Below, one piece after another: positions 18,307 to 26,126 of a stretch of 30,481 nt of DNA (positions are counted from its first letter, which is position 1; every line of letters begins with the position of its first letter). A program made the position numbers and the translations under genes. This stretch comes from GCA-002713455 sp964428745 (GTDB taxonomy: Bacteria; Fidelibacterota; Marinisomatia; Marinisomatales; TCS55). The notes beneath the pieces are model-generated. The model did not search any database. It was not told where the DNA came from and saw only the letters and a list, made by a program, of their open reading frames with translations. The stretch spans positions 1-30,481 of the forward strand of contig CAYRYZ010000016.1 of NCBI GenBank assembly GCA_964428745.1, read 5' to 3'.

Positions 18307-18320
18307 TTCGAGGTTTTTTT
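18289..18320 (+). terminator. Perfect 32-nt palindromic intrinsic terminator overlapping the hflX stop
   Basis: Seven A (18289-18295), the 18-nt core CCTCGAATTAATTCGAGG (18296-18313) and seven T (18314-18320) form a perfect inverted repeat. It can fold into a stem of CCTCGAA against TTCGAGG with a TTAA loop, followed by a T-run, so it suits rho-independent termination. The A-run on the left would serve as the T-tract on the other strand, so it could work both ways. The hflX stop TAA (18304-18306) lies in the loop and stem. Confidence 0.93.
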
Positions 18321-18391
18321 ATCAATTTACTTTGGAATCGATTTCAAGGATCCGTATTGAAACGGTAGAGGTCTCTAAAAACAGCAGAAGT

Positions 18392-18420
18392 CCTTTATCT
18401 TATTCAAAAAATAAGAAAGG
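18392..18420. other. Bulged hairpin in convergent gap
   Basis: In the 254-base gap between hflX and the convergent symporter gene, CCTTTATCTTATT (18392-18404), loop CAAAA and AATAAGAAAGG (18410-18420) can form eleven base pairs with a two-base AT bulge on the left arm. No T-run follows on either strand, so a standard terminator is doubtful. The right arm would hide the AAGAAAGG that precedes an ATG at 18422. It may be a transcript-end structure or chance in AT-rich DNA. Apart from this and the terminator, I see nothing else firm in the gap. Confidence 0.35.
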
Positions 18421-18421
18421 C

Positions 18422-18493
18422 ATGTCTTTTGATTTTAGAAGGTTATCTCAAGTATTTGAGTTTGAAGATCCTGAAATTCAAAGACCAAAGTAA
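18422..18493 (+). CDS. Doubtful 23-codon open frame downstream of the hflX terminator
   Basis: ATG at 18422 opens a 23-residue frame ending at TAA (18491-18493), reading MSFDFRRLSQVFEFEDPEIQ and then RPK. The same frame is open back to 18284, inside hflX, for 69 codons in total. A purine-rich AAGAAAGG lies immediately before the ATG, too close for an ideal ribosome-binding site, and within the hairpin noted above. The frame lies after a strong terminator and has no visible promoter. The charged, non-random look of the peptide is the only positive sign. It resembles no family that I know, and could be the tail of a decayed gene or chance. Confidence 0.15.
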   Translation: MSFDFRRLSQVFEFEDPEIQRPK

Positions 18494-18560
18494 ACAATAG
18501 TAAATTACATAATAAGTACATCAATTAAAATGAAACTTGAATCAAAATTTGTGCTTCTTA

Positions 18561-19835
18561 TCAATTAATAGATTCACTTGAATGTACTGCTACCGCAACG
18601 CTTGCATCTCCAGTAACATTGGTAACCGTACGCATCATATCTAAAATTCGATCCACTCCAAGAATTAATGCAATTCCAGCACTTGGGACACCTACAGCTT
18701 CCAAAATAATAATGAGCATAATTATTCCAGCACCAGGGACTGCTGCTGTTCCAATTGATGCCAATACAGCAGTAAATACAATTGTTAATTGAGCTCCTAA
18801 AGTAAGATCCATGCCTAATGTTTGAGCAATAAAAACTGCAGCAACTGCTTGATATAATGCTGTGCCATCCATGTTTATGGTTGCTCCAAGAGGTAAAACA
18901 AAAGATGAAACTTCTTCAGACACCCCTAGTTCATCTTCACATCTTTCCATGGTTACAGGCAATGTCGCACCACTAGAACTTGTTGAAAATGCCAATAATT
19001 GAGCTGGTGCTATTCCTTGATAGAATGTTTTGAGATCCATTTTTGAAAATAATTTTAATACAGCTGTATACGTAATGGCCATTTGAAGGATTAATCCTAT
19101 AATTACAGCTAGCATGTAATATCCGAGAGCACTTAATAATTCCAAAATATTATTTAAATTATCACCTGCCACGGATGTAATGGTATCGGCTATAAGTGCA
19201 AAAACACCAATCGGTGCTACAAGCATAATATTGTCAACAAGCTTAATTACAAGCTCATTGATGCCTTCAAAAAAATCTAGTACTGGCCTACCTTTATTTT
19301 TTGGAATTTGAATTAATGCAATTCCTACAATAATAGCGACAAATACGACTTGAAGCATATTTCTATTGTTTGAGGCTGAGCTAAAAACATTATCTGGAAC
19401 CATATCAACTAAGGGTTGAAGTAGACTACGGTCTTTGACTTTTGCAGCTGCTTCCATTCGACCTGAAGCTGCTGTTTGATAAGTCTCTTGAAGCTTTATT
19501 TTCATATCTTCAGGAACCGTATCACCAGGTCGCAATATATTAACTGAAATTAGACCAATGGTGACGGCTACAGCTGTTGTTACAATATAAATAGTAATAG
19601 TTTTGCTACCAATTCGCGATAATTTCTTTGTATCGGATAAAGATGCAACACCTGTGATTAGTGAAGATAAAACTAACGGAACGGCAATTAATTTTAGCAA
19701 ATTAAGAAATATTTTTCCAAACGGCGCAACCCATTGAGTAGTGAATTCAGTTAATCCCTGAGAAGCAGCAAATATCCCGAATAAGAGTCCCATAAGTAGA
19801 CCGATAATAATTTTCCAATGTAGTTCTAATTTCAT
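18561..19835 (-). CDS. Dicarboxylate/amino acid:cation symporter (DAACS, GltP/DctA type)
   Basis: This 424-aa inner-membrane transporter imports acidic amino acids or C4-dicarboxylates together with Na+ or H+. The glutamate-transporter fold is clear: the serine-rich hairpin-1 motif AFSTSSSGATLP, then LGATINMDGTALYQ of helix 7 that binds cation, the second hairpin with GTAAVPGAGIIML, and DRILDMMRTVTNVTGD of helix 8 that binds the substrate. The long loop with MEAAAKVKDRS is extracytoplasmic and variable in the family. Starting at 19835 there is an AGAGA about eight bases upstream. It is the last gene of a minus-strand set of four, 23 bases after a small membrane-protein gene. Aspartate or glutamate versus succinate or malate cannot be decided here. 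Confidence 0.93.
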   Translation of the reverse strand: MKLELHWKIIIGLLMGLLFGIFAASQGLTEFTTQWVAPFGKIFLNLLKLIAVPLVLSSLITGVASLSDTKKLSRIGSKTITIYIVTTAVAVTIGLISVNILRPGDTVPEDMKIKLQETYQTAASGRMEAAAKVKDRSLLQPLVDMVPDNVFSSASNNRNMLQVVFVAIIVGIALIQIPKNKGRPVLDFFEGINELVIKLVDNIMLVAPIGVFALIADTITSVAGDNLNNILELLSALGYYMLAVIIGLILQMAITYTAVLKLFSKMDLKTFYQGIAPAQLLAFSTSSSGATLPVTMERCEDELGVSEEVSSFVLPLGATINMDGTALYQAVAAVFIAQTLGMDLTLGAQLTIVFTAVLASIGTAAVPGAGIIMLIIILEAVGVPSAGIALILGVDRILDMMRTVTNVTGDASVAVAVHSSESIN

Positions 19836-19858
19836 AATATCTCTTTTTATTATAATTG

Positions 19859-20182
19859 TTAAATATAAGAAAGTAATAAAAGAATTGTCATTATTCCCAT
19901 TGCTTCAAAATAATCAATTTTTCTCCAATTTGTAATATGTGGGATCAATCTATTCCAAAGTATTTTGATTAATAAAACAACAACGAAAGACCCGGTCATT
20001 AATGCGATAATATAAGCGTATTGAGCATAGTTTGCCGCTAACCCTCCTTCATCAAATGCTTTTGTTAATTCACCATTTACATGAAAAATCTCTTTCAACT
20101 TCTCTATTGAGGATAACCAAGTCATAATAATAAATGTTACAATGATTAGAGGTTTTTTTATTTTACTTTTAGTACTTGGCAT
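19859..20182 (-). CDS. Small unrecognised membrane protein (107 aa)
   Basis: I do not recognise this family. The 107-aa chain has a basic head (KSKIKK) and three hydrophobic stretches at about 11-27, 53-77 and 93-107, with a charged loop (SSIEKLKEIFHVNGELTKAFDEGG) after the first. The last helix runs to the very C-terminus. It lies 23 bases from both the 66-aa gene upstream and the symporter gene downstream on the same strand, so it is probably co-transcribed with them. It could be an accessory subunit of the symporter or an independent membrane protein. No Shine-Dalgarno sequence is obvious. The coding call rests on the operon position, the sensible membrane topology and ordinary codon use. 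Confidence 0.7.
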   Translation of the reverse strand: MPSTKSKIKKPLIIVTFIIMTWLSSIEKLKEIFHVNGELTKAFDEGGLAANYAQYAYIIALMTGSFVVVLLIKILWNRLIPHITNWRKIDYFEAMGIMTILLLLSYI

Positions 20183-20205
20183 AATATTTATTAATTATTC
20201 TGGAT

Positions 20206-20406
20206 CTAATGATGTTTCGAACTTTTTTTGATTTCAGAATATTTTTTAAAATACGAATCAGCAACGGATGAAAAAAAGGCTAATAACCGATTCCTCTTAT
20301 TGCTGTTTTCATTTGTTTTTTTAATAATGGAATAAATTGCAGTATCCATTAGATCTTGGATGTGAGCGAATAATTCGCCAATACTTTTCGAAAATGATTT
20401 ATTCAT
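20206..20406 (-). CDS. Small unrecognised soluble protein (66 aa)
   Basis: This is an unknown 66-aa protein predicted to be mainly helical and soluble, with a mildly amphipathic first half (IGELFAHIQDLMDTAIYSII) and a Lys/Ser/His-rich tail ending in KKSSKHH. Its ATG lies eight bases inside the end of the DUF255 gene, the classic arrangement for coupled translation, and it is followed after 23 bases by the 107-aa membrane-protein gene. No cysteine is present, so it is not itself a thiol protein. The overlap and conserved strand make it more likely real than chance, but there is no family evidence. Confidence 0.55.
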   Translation of the reverse strand: MNKSFSKSIGELFAHIQDLMDTAIYSIIKKTNENSNKRNRLLAFFSSVADSYFKKYSEIKKSSKHH

Positions 20407-22570
20407 TGATAAACTTTAATGCAAGGTTGAGATCCGTTGTTGGAATTTTACAAGCGAAATCTTGACAGATATAATAAGTTGTTTTATCATCAATTGTTTC
20501 TTGTGTTACTGTCCATCTTGCCACAGGTGATAATTTTTTTAACGGATCATCAGTATCTTTAAAAATTATTACTTTGTTGGGAACATATTCCGATTTAATC
20601 TTTTTTATAGCTGCTTTTGTCTCACTGTTTTTACCAGAACCTACAATAACAATCTCTTTAGGATTATCTGAATTAAATAAAAATGCATTTATCATAGATG
20701 CATATCCAGATGGGGTTTGTTGAATCTCATTTGAAAAAGTTGTAAAAATTTTATCTGATATTTCTGCCCACTTAATTTCTCCAGTTATTCGATTTAATCT
20801 TGAACAGTTCATGGCAGCAACTGAGTTTCCTGATGGAATCGCACCATCATAACCAGTTTTTGCACGGACAATTAATTTTTCAGAACTTTCACTTCCAAGG
20901 AAAAATCCACCATTAGTGATATCCCAAAATTCATTAACCATAATGTCACTTAGCTGGATAGCTTCAGTTAAGTATGTAACATCAAACGTTGCTTCATATA
21001 ATTCAAGCAGTCCCCATATAAAGAAAGCATAATCATCTAAATGTGCATCTAATCCTGAATTTCCATTTCTATATCTTTTTAATAATCTACCATTTTTATC
21101 AGTAAGATTTTTTAGTATAAATTGAGCACTCTTTTCAGCTTGTTGGATATAATCATCTGAATTAAATACATCACCTGCTTTTGCAAATGCAGCAATCATT
21201 AATCCATTCCAATCAGTAAGAATTTTATCATCTTTGAAAGGATGAATTCTTTTTTCTCTAACTGAGTGCAATTTTTTTAAAATTTGATTTAATCTATTTT
21301 TTGATTCAAGAGTTTTGATAGGGGTTTTAAGATAAAGAATATTTTTTTTGGTTTTAGTGCCTGTAGCTTCATCAATATAATTTCCTTTTACATCTAGACC
21401 ATATGTTTTTATTAACAATTCTGATTCTTTAGAATTCAGGACATTTTTTATTTCTTCAATAGTCCATAAATAAAATAGTCCCTCTTCATTTTCACTATCA
21501 GCATCTTCCGCCGAATAAAATCCCCCTCGCTTATCAGTCATATCTCTTTGTACATATGTCAGGATTTCTTCTGCAGTCTTTTTATATAATTGATTATTTG
21601 TAATCTGGTAAGCTTCAGTATATGCTAAAGTTAACATTGCCTGATCATATAGCATTTTTTCAAAATGAGGTAATATCCATTCTTGATCAGTTGAGTATCT
21701 ATGAAATCCGAAGCCTACATGGTCAAAAATCCCTCCTAATCTTATTTGTTGCAGTGTTTTCTCAACCATTAAAAGAGAAGTCTTATCGCCTGACATATTA
21801 TGATAACGTAATAGATAAATTAAATTATGAGGAGATGGAAACTTAGGCTTGGCACCAAATCCACCATGAATTTTATCATAACGATTAATAAACTGAGAGT
21901 TGGTATTTGATAAAATAGTTTGATTTAATTGACCTCCCACTTTTTTTATATTGCTATCAATAAGATATTTTTTTATTTGATTAGCTGATTGAATTAGTTC
22001 ATCGCGTTTATTGATCCAAGCATCTGAAATCGCTGGTAAGAGTTCGATCATTCCAGGACGGCCCATTCGTCCCTTCTTAGGAAAATATGTTCCAGCAAAA
22101 AAAGGATGTTTGTCAGGTGTCATTATTATGGTTAGGGGCCAGCCTCCTTTTCCAGTCATTGCTTGGCATACAGACATATATAGATGATCTATCTCAGGTC
22201 TTTCTTCGCGATCAACTTTAATTGAAATAAAATTGTCATTTAATATTTGTGCTACCTGTTCATCTTCAAAAGATTCATGTTCCATGACATGACACCAATG
22301 ACATGTAGAATAACCAATTGACAGGAATATAGGCCGATTCAACTCTAATGCTTTTTGAAATGCTTCATCTCCCCATGGATACCAGTCGACCGGGTTATTC
22401 TTGTGTTGTAATAAGTAGGGACTTGATTCTTTTGCTAATCTATTCACGTATTGTTTCTCTGGGTTACTATCTTTCAATTTGGTTTGACCAAACAGGTCTG
22501 GATATAACCACATAAATGTAATAATAGAAATTAAATAGTATAAAACTTTGCCTTTACTTGTAATTAGCAT
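20399..22570 (-). CDS. Exported DUF255 thioredoxin-domain protein (YyaL/SPATA20 family)
   Basis: This 723-aa protein combines a thioredoxin-like DUF255 domain (about 42-200) with a C-terminal (alpha/alpha)6 barrel like that of N-acylglucosamine epimerases. The family hallmarks SSPYLLQHKNNPVDWYPW (49-66), STCHWCHVM (88-96, redox pair Cys90/Cys93), FISIKVDREERPEID and GKGGWPLTI are intact, as is the YYICQDFACKIPTTD segment at the end. Most relatives begin close to the SPYLLQH motif; here about 40 extra residues include a hydrophobic stretch (9-25), which looks like a signal peptide or anchor, so the protein probably works in the periplasm. The biochemical function of the family is unsettled. 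It leads the minus-strand operon and starts 50 bases from the divergent SSS symporter gene. Confidence 0.92.
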   Translation of the reverse strand: MLITSKGKVLYYLISIITFMWLYPDLFGQTKLKDSNPEKQYVNRLAKESSPYLLQHKNNPVDWYPWGDEAFQKALELNRPIFLSIGYSTCHWCHVMEHESFEDEQVAQILNDNFISIKVDREERPEIDHLYMSVCQAMTGKGGWPLTIIMTPDKHPFFAGTYFPKKGRMGRPGMIELLPAISDAWINKRDELIQSANQIKKYLIDSNIKKVGGQLNQTILSNTNSQFINRYDKIHGGFGAKPKFPSPHNLIYLLRYHNMSGDKTSLLMVEKTLQQIRLGGIFDHVGFGFHRYSTDQEWILPHFEKMLYDQAMLTLAYTEAYQITNNQLYKKTAEEILTYVQRDMTDKRGGFYSAEDADSENEEGLFYLWTIEEIKNVLNSKESELLIKTYGLDVKGNYIDEATGTKTKKNILYLKTPIKTLESKNRLNQILKKLHSVREKRIHPFKDDKILTDWNGLMIAAFAKAGDVFNSDDYIQQAEKSAQFILKNLTDKNGRLLKRYRNGNSGLDAHLDDYAFFIWGLLELYEATFDVTYLTEAIQLSDIMVNEFWDITNGGFFLGSESSEKLIVRAKTGYDGAIPSGNSVAAMNCSRLNRITGEIKWAEISDKIFTTFSNEIQQTPSGYASMINAFLFNSDNPKEIVIVGSGKNSETKAAIKKIKSEYVPNKVIIFKDTDDPLKKLSPVARWTVTQETIDDKTTYYICQDFACKIPTTDLNLALKFINE

Positions 22571-22620
22571 ACTCTAAAATTAATTTCAAGTCCTTATCTT
22601 AACCAACATAGAAGAATTTT
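22571..22620. promoter_or_regulatory. Divergent intergenic region (probable promoters both ways)
   Basis: This 50-base gap separates the minus-strand DUF255 gene from the plus-strand sodium/solute symporter gene, so promoters for both should lie in or close to it. I can see no clear -35/-10 pair. AGAAGA at 22611-22616 is a weak ribosome-binding site for the symporter. The call rests only on gene orientation. Confidence 0.4.
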
Positions 22621-24054
22621 ATGACTCATTTTATTGTAATCCTATTATATTTATTTACTCTTATTGGGATAGGATTATACAAAGCTAAAAAAATCAAAAC
22701 TCAATCTGATTTTGCCATAGCAGGTAGGTCATTAACTCCATGGGTATTAGTAGGCACTATGTTGGCAACTTGGATGGGGACTGGATCAATCTTAGGTAAT
22801 GCAGGTAAAACCTACGAAACTGGTTTAGCGGCTCTTATATTGCCATTGGGTAGTGTACTTGGGATTATAATACTGACTCAAATTGCGGGGAAAGTTCGTA
22901 ATTATGAAAAATTTACTGTACCTGAAATATTAGGAGATAGATTTGGGTCAGGTGCAAGAATTATTTCAGTAATAGCTCTTGTTATAGCTTATATGGTAAT
23001 AGTTAGTTATCAGTATAATGCAGGTGGAGCAGTACTCAACACTATTCTAACAGATGATCAAGGGCAATCATTAATCTCGGTTGAAACTGGAACAATTATT
23101 GCAGCAATATTCATTGTATTGTATACAATGTTAGCTGGTCTTGTCAGTGTTGCTTATACTGATGTCGCAAATGGAATAATTATCTTGCTTTCATTTATTA
23201 TTGCGATTCCAATTTTCCTATATGAAGCAGGGGGATTTTCCGGCATGGCTTCATCTTTTGCTTCAATGGGAAAATCGAGTCATATGGAATTCTGGGGAGT
23301 ATACTCAACCTTAGATATCATCAATTTTTGTTTACCACCTTTCTTATTAATTATGGGTGACGCAAATATGTATCAGCGTTTTTTCGCAAGTAAAGATGCC
23401 AAAGGTGCTAAGTCTGCAACTAAGATTTTAATTATAGCAGTGGCTATGGCTGAATTGATGATCATAACTGCTGCCTGGATATCTTCTAGCATGATTCCTG
23501 ATGCTGAAGTTGGAAAATATGTATTGATATATGCATCACATAAGTTTTTGCCAACATTTATTGGTGCAATTATGATGACGACAATTGTTGGCATTATAAT
23601 TTCAACAGCAGATAGTTTTCTGCTTGTTCCAGCTACAACTTTAATGAGAGATATTTATTTGAATTATATAAACCCTAAAGCCAATGAAAAAAAGATTGTA
23701 TTTCTCAGTAGGGTTCTAGTTTTGATTCTTGGGATTGTTGCATATATAGTTTCTTTAGGTTTCGCTCGATCTGCTGGTTTTTTTGAAAGGGCACTTTATG
23801 CATATACAATTTATGGTGCTTCGATTACTCCCAGTCTAGTTGCTGCTCTATTCTGGAAAGGGGCCACTAAAGCCGGCGCTGTTTCTTCAATTATTACTGG
23901 TGCCGTGACTACGTTGTTATGGAAAGAAGCTGAATTTATTAAGAATATTATCCCATCGAATATATATAACAATATGGATGAAGTACTGCCAGCAATCACT
24001 TTTTCAATTATATCATTGATCTTAGTAAGTTTAATTACAAAAGAAAAAAATTAA
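22621..24054 (+). CDS. Sodium:solute symporter (SSS family)
   Basis: This 477-aa transporter of the SSS/SLC5 family uses the Na+ gradient to take up a small solute. About 13 membrane helices can be followed. Family signs are the first-loop pattern SDFAIAGRSLTPWVLVGT, ATWMGTGSILGNAG in helix 2 (broken Na2-site helix region), YTMLAGLVSVAYTDVANG with the GL.sV..TD motif of helix 6, and STADSFLLVPATTLMRDIY in helix 9, close to the canonical ISTADS...A.......D motif. Substrates in the family include proline, pantothenate, sugars, iodide and acetate; the sequence does not let me choose. It stands alone on the plus strand, starts from the divergent gap, and converges on the GNAT gene with a four-base overlap. 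Confidence 0.93.
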   Translation: MTHFIVILLYLFTLIGIGLYKAKKIKTQSDFAIAGRSLTPWVLVGTMLATWMGTGSILGNAGKTYETGLAALILPLGSVLGIIILTQIAGKVRNYEKFTVPEILGDRFGSGARIISVIALVIAYMVIVSYQYNAGGAVLNTILTDDQGQSLISVETGTIIAAIFIVLYTMLAGLVSVAYTDVANGIIILLSFIIAIPIFLYEAGGFSGMASSFASMGKSSHMEFWGVYSTLDIINFCLPPFLLIMGDANMYQRFFASKDAKGAKSATKILIIAVAMAELMIITAAWISSSMIPDAEVGKYVLIYASHKFLPTFIGAIMMTTIVGIIISTADSFLLVPATTLMRDIYLNYINPKANEKKIVFLSRVLVLILGIVAYIVSLGFARSAGFFERALYAYTIYGASITPSLVAALFWKGATKAGAVSSIITGAVTTLLWKEAEFIKNIIPSNIYNNMDEVLPAITFSIISLILVSLITKEKN

Positions 24055-24665
24055 GTTCTATCAATTAGGGGAGGGTTATTTTTTTGTAGAGGGGTTTTTG
24101 ATTTTATATCTCTTCTGTAATATTCGAAAGATTTTCCAGTGCCCTGCCAATTTTCAATGCGGTTGACTATTCTTATATCTCCTGTAAATTTAGCTGATAC
24201 ACCATTTAGCACATGCCCAGTTACAAAATTAATTCGTTTGCGCTTTTCAGCCCAGCTTAAAAAAACTCGTTTTAGTATCTTAGCATAGCCATTCCCTTTA
24301 TATTCTGATTTGATAACGAATGCATATGTGTATAGTGTATTCCTTTTTCCAAAATTATCATCCATTCTAGCCCATGGTTCATTGCTTAATTCTTCTAGTG
24401 GTACTCCTATAATATAGCCAATGATTAAATCTCGATATCGAGCAATAAATGGCAATGACCCTTCTTTATTGAAGTATTTTTGAATCGTTTCATTCGTTAG
24501 AATTGCTTTTTTACCATAATTTTTTTCTAGAGATTTAGAAATAGAAATTAGTTGAGGAAAATCATCTTCTCCCGCCTGGCTTAAGAGTTCAATCTGAAAA
24601 ATGCCACTGGATGCAATTATTTTGGATTTTGAGACTGCAGAATTACTAAATGAGAGCTGATTCAT
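24051..24665 (-). CDS. GNAT-family N-acetyltransferase
   Basis: This 204-aa acetyltransferase of unknown acceptor is a single GNAT domain. It has the acetyl-CoA binding motif A as TYAFVIKSEYKGNGYAKIL (113-131), where the Gly-x-Gly of KGNGYA holds the pyrophosphate, preceded by beta-strand FIARYRDLIIGYIIGVPL. The first 25 residues are a weakly conserved extension, and the tail KTPLQKNNPPLIDRT is disordered-looking. It is convergent with the SSS gene: the TTAA at 24051-24054 gives both stop codons. It diverges from pyrF across an 89-base gap. It could acetylate an amine of a metabolite, a protein N-terminus or an antibiotic; no context favours one. Confidence 0.82.
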   Translation of the reverse strand: MNQLSFSNSAVSKSKIIASSGIFQIELLSQAGEDDFPQLISISKSLEKNYGKKAILTNETIQKYFNKEGSLPFIARYRDLIIGYIIGVPLEELSNEPWARMDDNFGKRNTLYTYAFVIKSEYKGNGYAKILKRVFLSWAEKRKRINFVTGHVLNGVSAKFTGDIRIVNRIENWQGTGKSFEYYRRDIKSKTPLQKNNPPLIDRT

Positions 24666-24754
24666 TAATGGGAATTTAAACGGCTAAGATTATTTTATGG
24701 AAATGATACATTCTTTTTTTAGGTTCAACTGTTAAGAAAGTAAATTCAAGGGTA

Positions 24755-25552
24755 ATGAATTCATTTAATTCGCGGATTTTAAAAGAAATAAAGGCTAAGC
24801 AGAGTCATCTTTGTGTCGGTTTAGATATTAATCCGGACAATTTTGATAATCCAAATCTATCAATAGATGATTTAAAAGCTCATACGAATAAAGTTATTGA
24901 TGCAACTAGAGATATTGCTATAGCATATAAACCAAACTTGGCGTTTTTTGAAAGATGGGGTAGTAAAGGATTCCAATGGCTAGAAGAGACAATGCAATAT
25001 ATTGGTCCAGATGTTATTACAATTGGAGATGCGAAGCGTGGTGATATAGGTAATACAGCTAAACAATATGCTACAAGTCTTTTTGATCATTTTGGCTTTG
25101 ATTCAGTGACACTTAATCCATACTTAGGCTTTGATTCAATTGAACCTTTTATAAAGAATCCAAATAAAGGAGCTTTTATCCTATGTCGTACATCGAATTT
25201 GTCTGCTTCTGAAATTCAAGATCTAACTCTAGAATCAAAAGAAGTTTTATATGAACAAATTGCTAAATTAGCCGTTAAATGGAATGATAATGATAATGTT
25301 GGTTTAGTTGTAGGTGCTACCGTTCCTGAAGAAATACTTCGAGTTCGAGAAATTGCTCATAATTTGCCGCTACTTATTCCTGGAATTGGCGCACAGGGCG
25401 GTGATCTTAACAAAAGTATGAAATACGGTAATCAAAATGGTGTAGCTCTTATTAATATTTCTAGAGGGATTAGTTATGCGGGTGATCTAAGTGAAACATC
25501 AATCAGAAAATCAGCACAGGAATACTTAGAAAAAATGCGAGATTTGACTTAA
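24755..25552 (+). CDS. pyrF: Orotidine 5'-phosphate decarboxylase (type 2)
   Basis: PyrF turns orotidine monophosphate into UMP, the last step of de novo pyrimidine synthesis. The 265-aa chain is of the longer type-2 class: LCVGLDINPD (19-28), the catalytic DAKRGDIGNTAKQYA (92-106, with Asp92, Lys94 and Asp97), VGATVPEE and LIPGIGAQGGD near the phosphate site. The ATG at 24755 is the only start between an upstream in-frame stop (24704-24706) and the conserved region; AAGGG at 24748-24752 is only two bases away, so initiation may be weak. It ends in TAATG with pyrE, the preceding step of the pathway. It is the first gene of the last plus-strand unit. Confidence 0.96.
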   Translation: MNSFNSRILKEIKAKQSHLCVGLDINPDNFDNPNLSIDDLKAHTNKVIDATRDIAIAYKPNLAFFERWGSKGFQWLEETMQYIGPDVITIGDAKRGDIGNTAKQYATSLFDHFGFDSVTLNPYLGFDSIEPFIKNPNKGAFILCRTSNLSASEIQDLTLESKEVLYEQIAKLAVKWNDNDNVGLVVGATVPEEILRVREIAHNLPLLIPGIGAQGGDLNKSMKYGNQNGVALINISRGISYAGDLSETSIRKSAQEYLEKMRDLT

Positions 25553-26124
25553 TGGAACATAAAGAATATTTAGAAATTTTCAGAGAAACAGGATCCCTTT
25601 TAGAAGGACACTTTGTTTTAACGTCTGGACGACATAGTTCTTCTTATTTTCAATGTGCTAAAGTTCTTCAATATCCAAAATATCTAAATTTGTTCTCAAA
25701 AATTATTTCAGATCATTTTAAAACTTTAGATATTAATACAGTAATTTCTCCAGCTGTAGGAGGGATTGTAATTGGTACTCAAGTCGGTGGAGAATTAGAT
25801 AAAAGAACTATATTTGCTGAACGTGAGAATGGGGAGATGACACTTCGTAGAGGCTTTAGTATTTCTAAAGGAGAAAAAGTACTAGTTGTTGAAGATGTAA
25901 TCACTACAGGAGGTTCAGTTAAAGAGGTCATGGACACAGTTGAAGAATCAGGAGGGGAAGTTGTTGGTGTTGGCGTTATTGTTGATCGAAGTAATGGCGA
26001 AGTGGAACTTCACAATAATCAATTCTCCATAGTGAAATTGCAAGCTGAAAGTTTTGACGAAAATGAACTTCCTGATAAATTGGCAGTAATACCGATAGAA
26101 AAACCTGGAAGTAGGAGTATATAG
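25552..26124 (+). CDS. pyrE: Orotate phosphoribosyltransferase
   Basis: PyrE joins orotate to PRPP, giving orotidine monophosphate, the substrate of the gene just upstream. The 190-aa protein has LLEGHFVLTSGRHSSSYFQC near the N-terminus, the flexible-loop region with FAERENGEMTLRRGF (88-102) and the PRPP loop VLVVEDVITTGGS (110-122, acidic pair Glu114-Asp115). Its ATG overlaps the pyrF stop by one base, so the two are translationally coupled. A TTG-started cyclophilin gene follows after two bases. Confidence 0.96.
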   Translation: MEHKEYLEIFRETGSLLEGHFVLTSGRHSSSYFQCAKVLQYPKYLNLFSKIISDHFKTLDINTVISPAVGGIVIGTQVGGELDKRTIFAERENGEMTLRRGFSISKGEKVLVVEDVITTGGSVKEVMDTVEESGGEVVGVGVIVDRSNGEVELHNNQFSIVKLQAESFDENELPDKLAVIPIEKPGSRSI

Positions 26125-26126
26125 AT

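Noticed and set aside
24697..24735. 12-codon frame (MEMIHSFFRFNC) ahead of pyrF, possible attenuator leader
   Set aside because: A T-run follows, but I find no paired stems that would form alternative terminator and antiterminator, and no ribosome-binding site.
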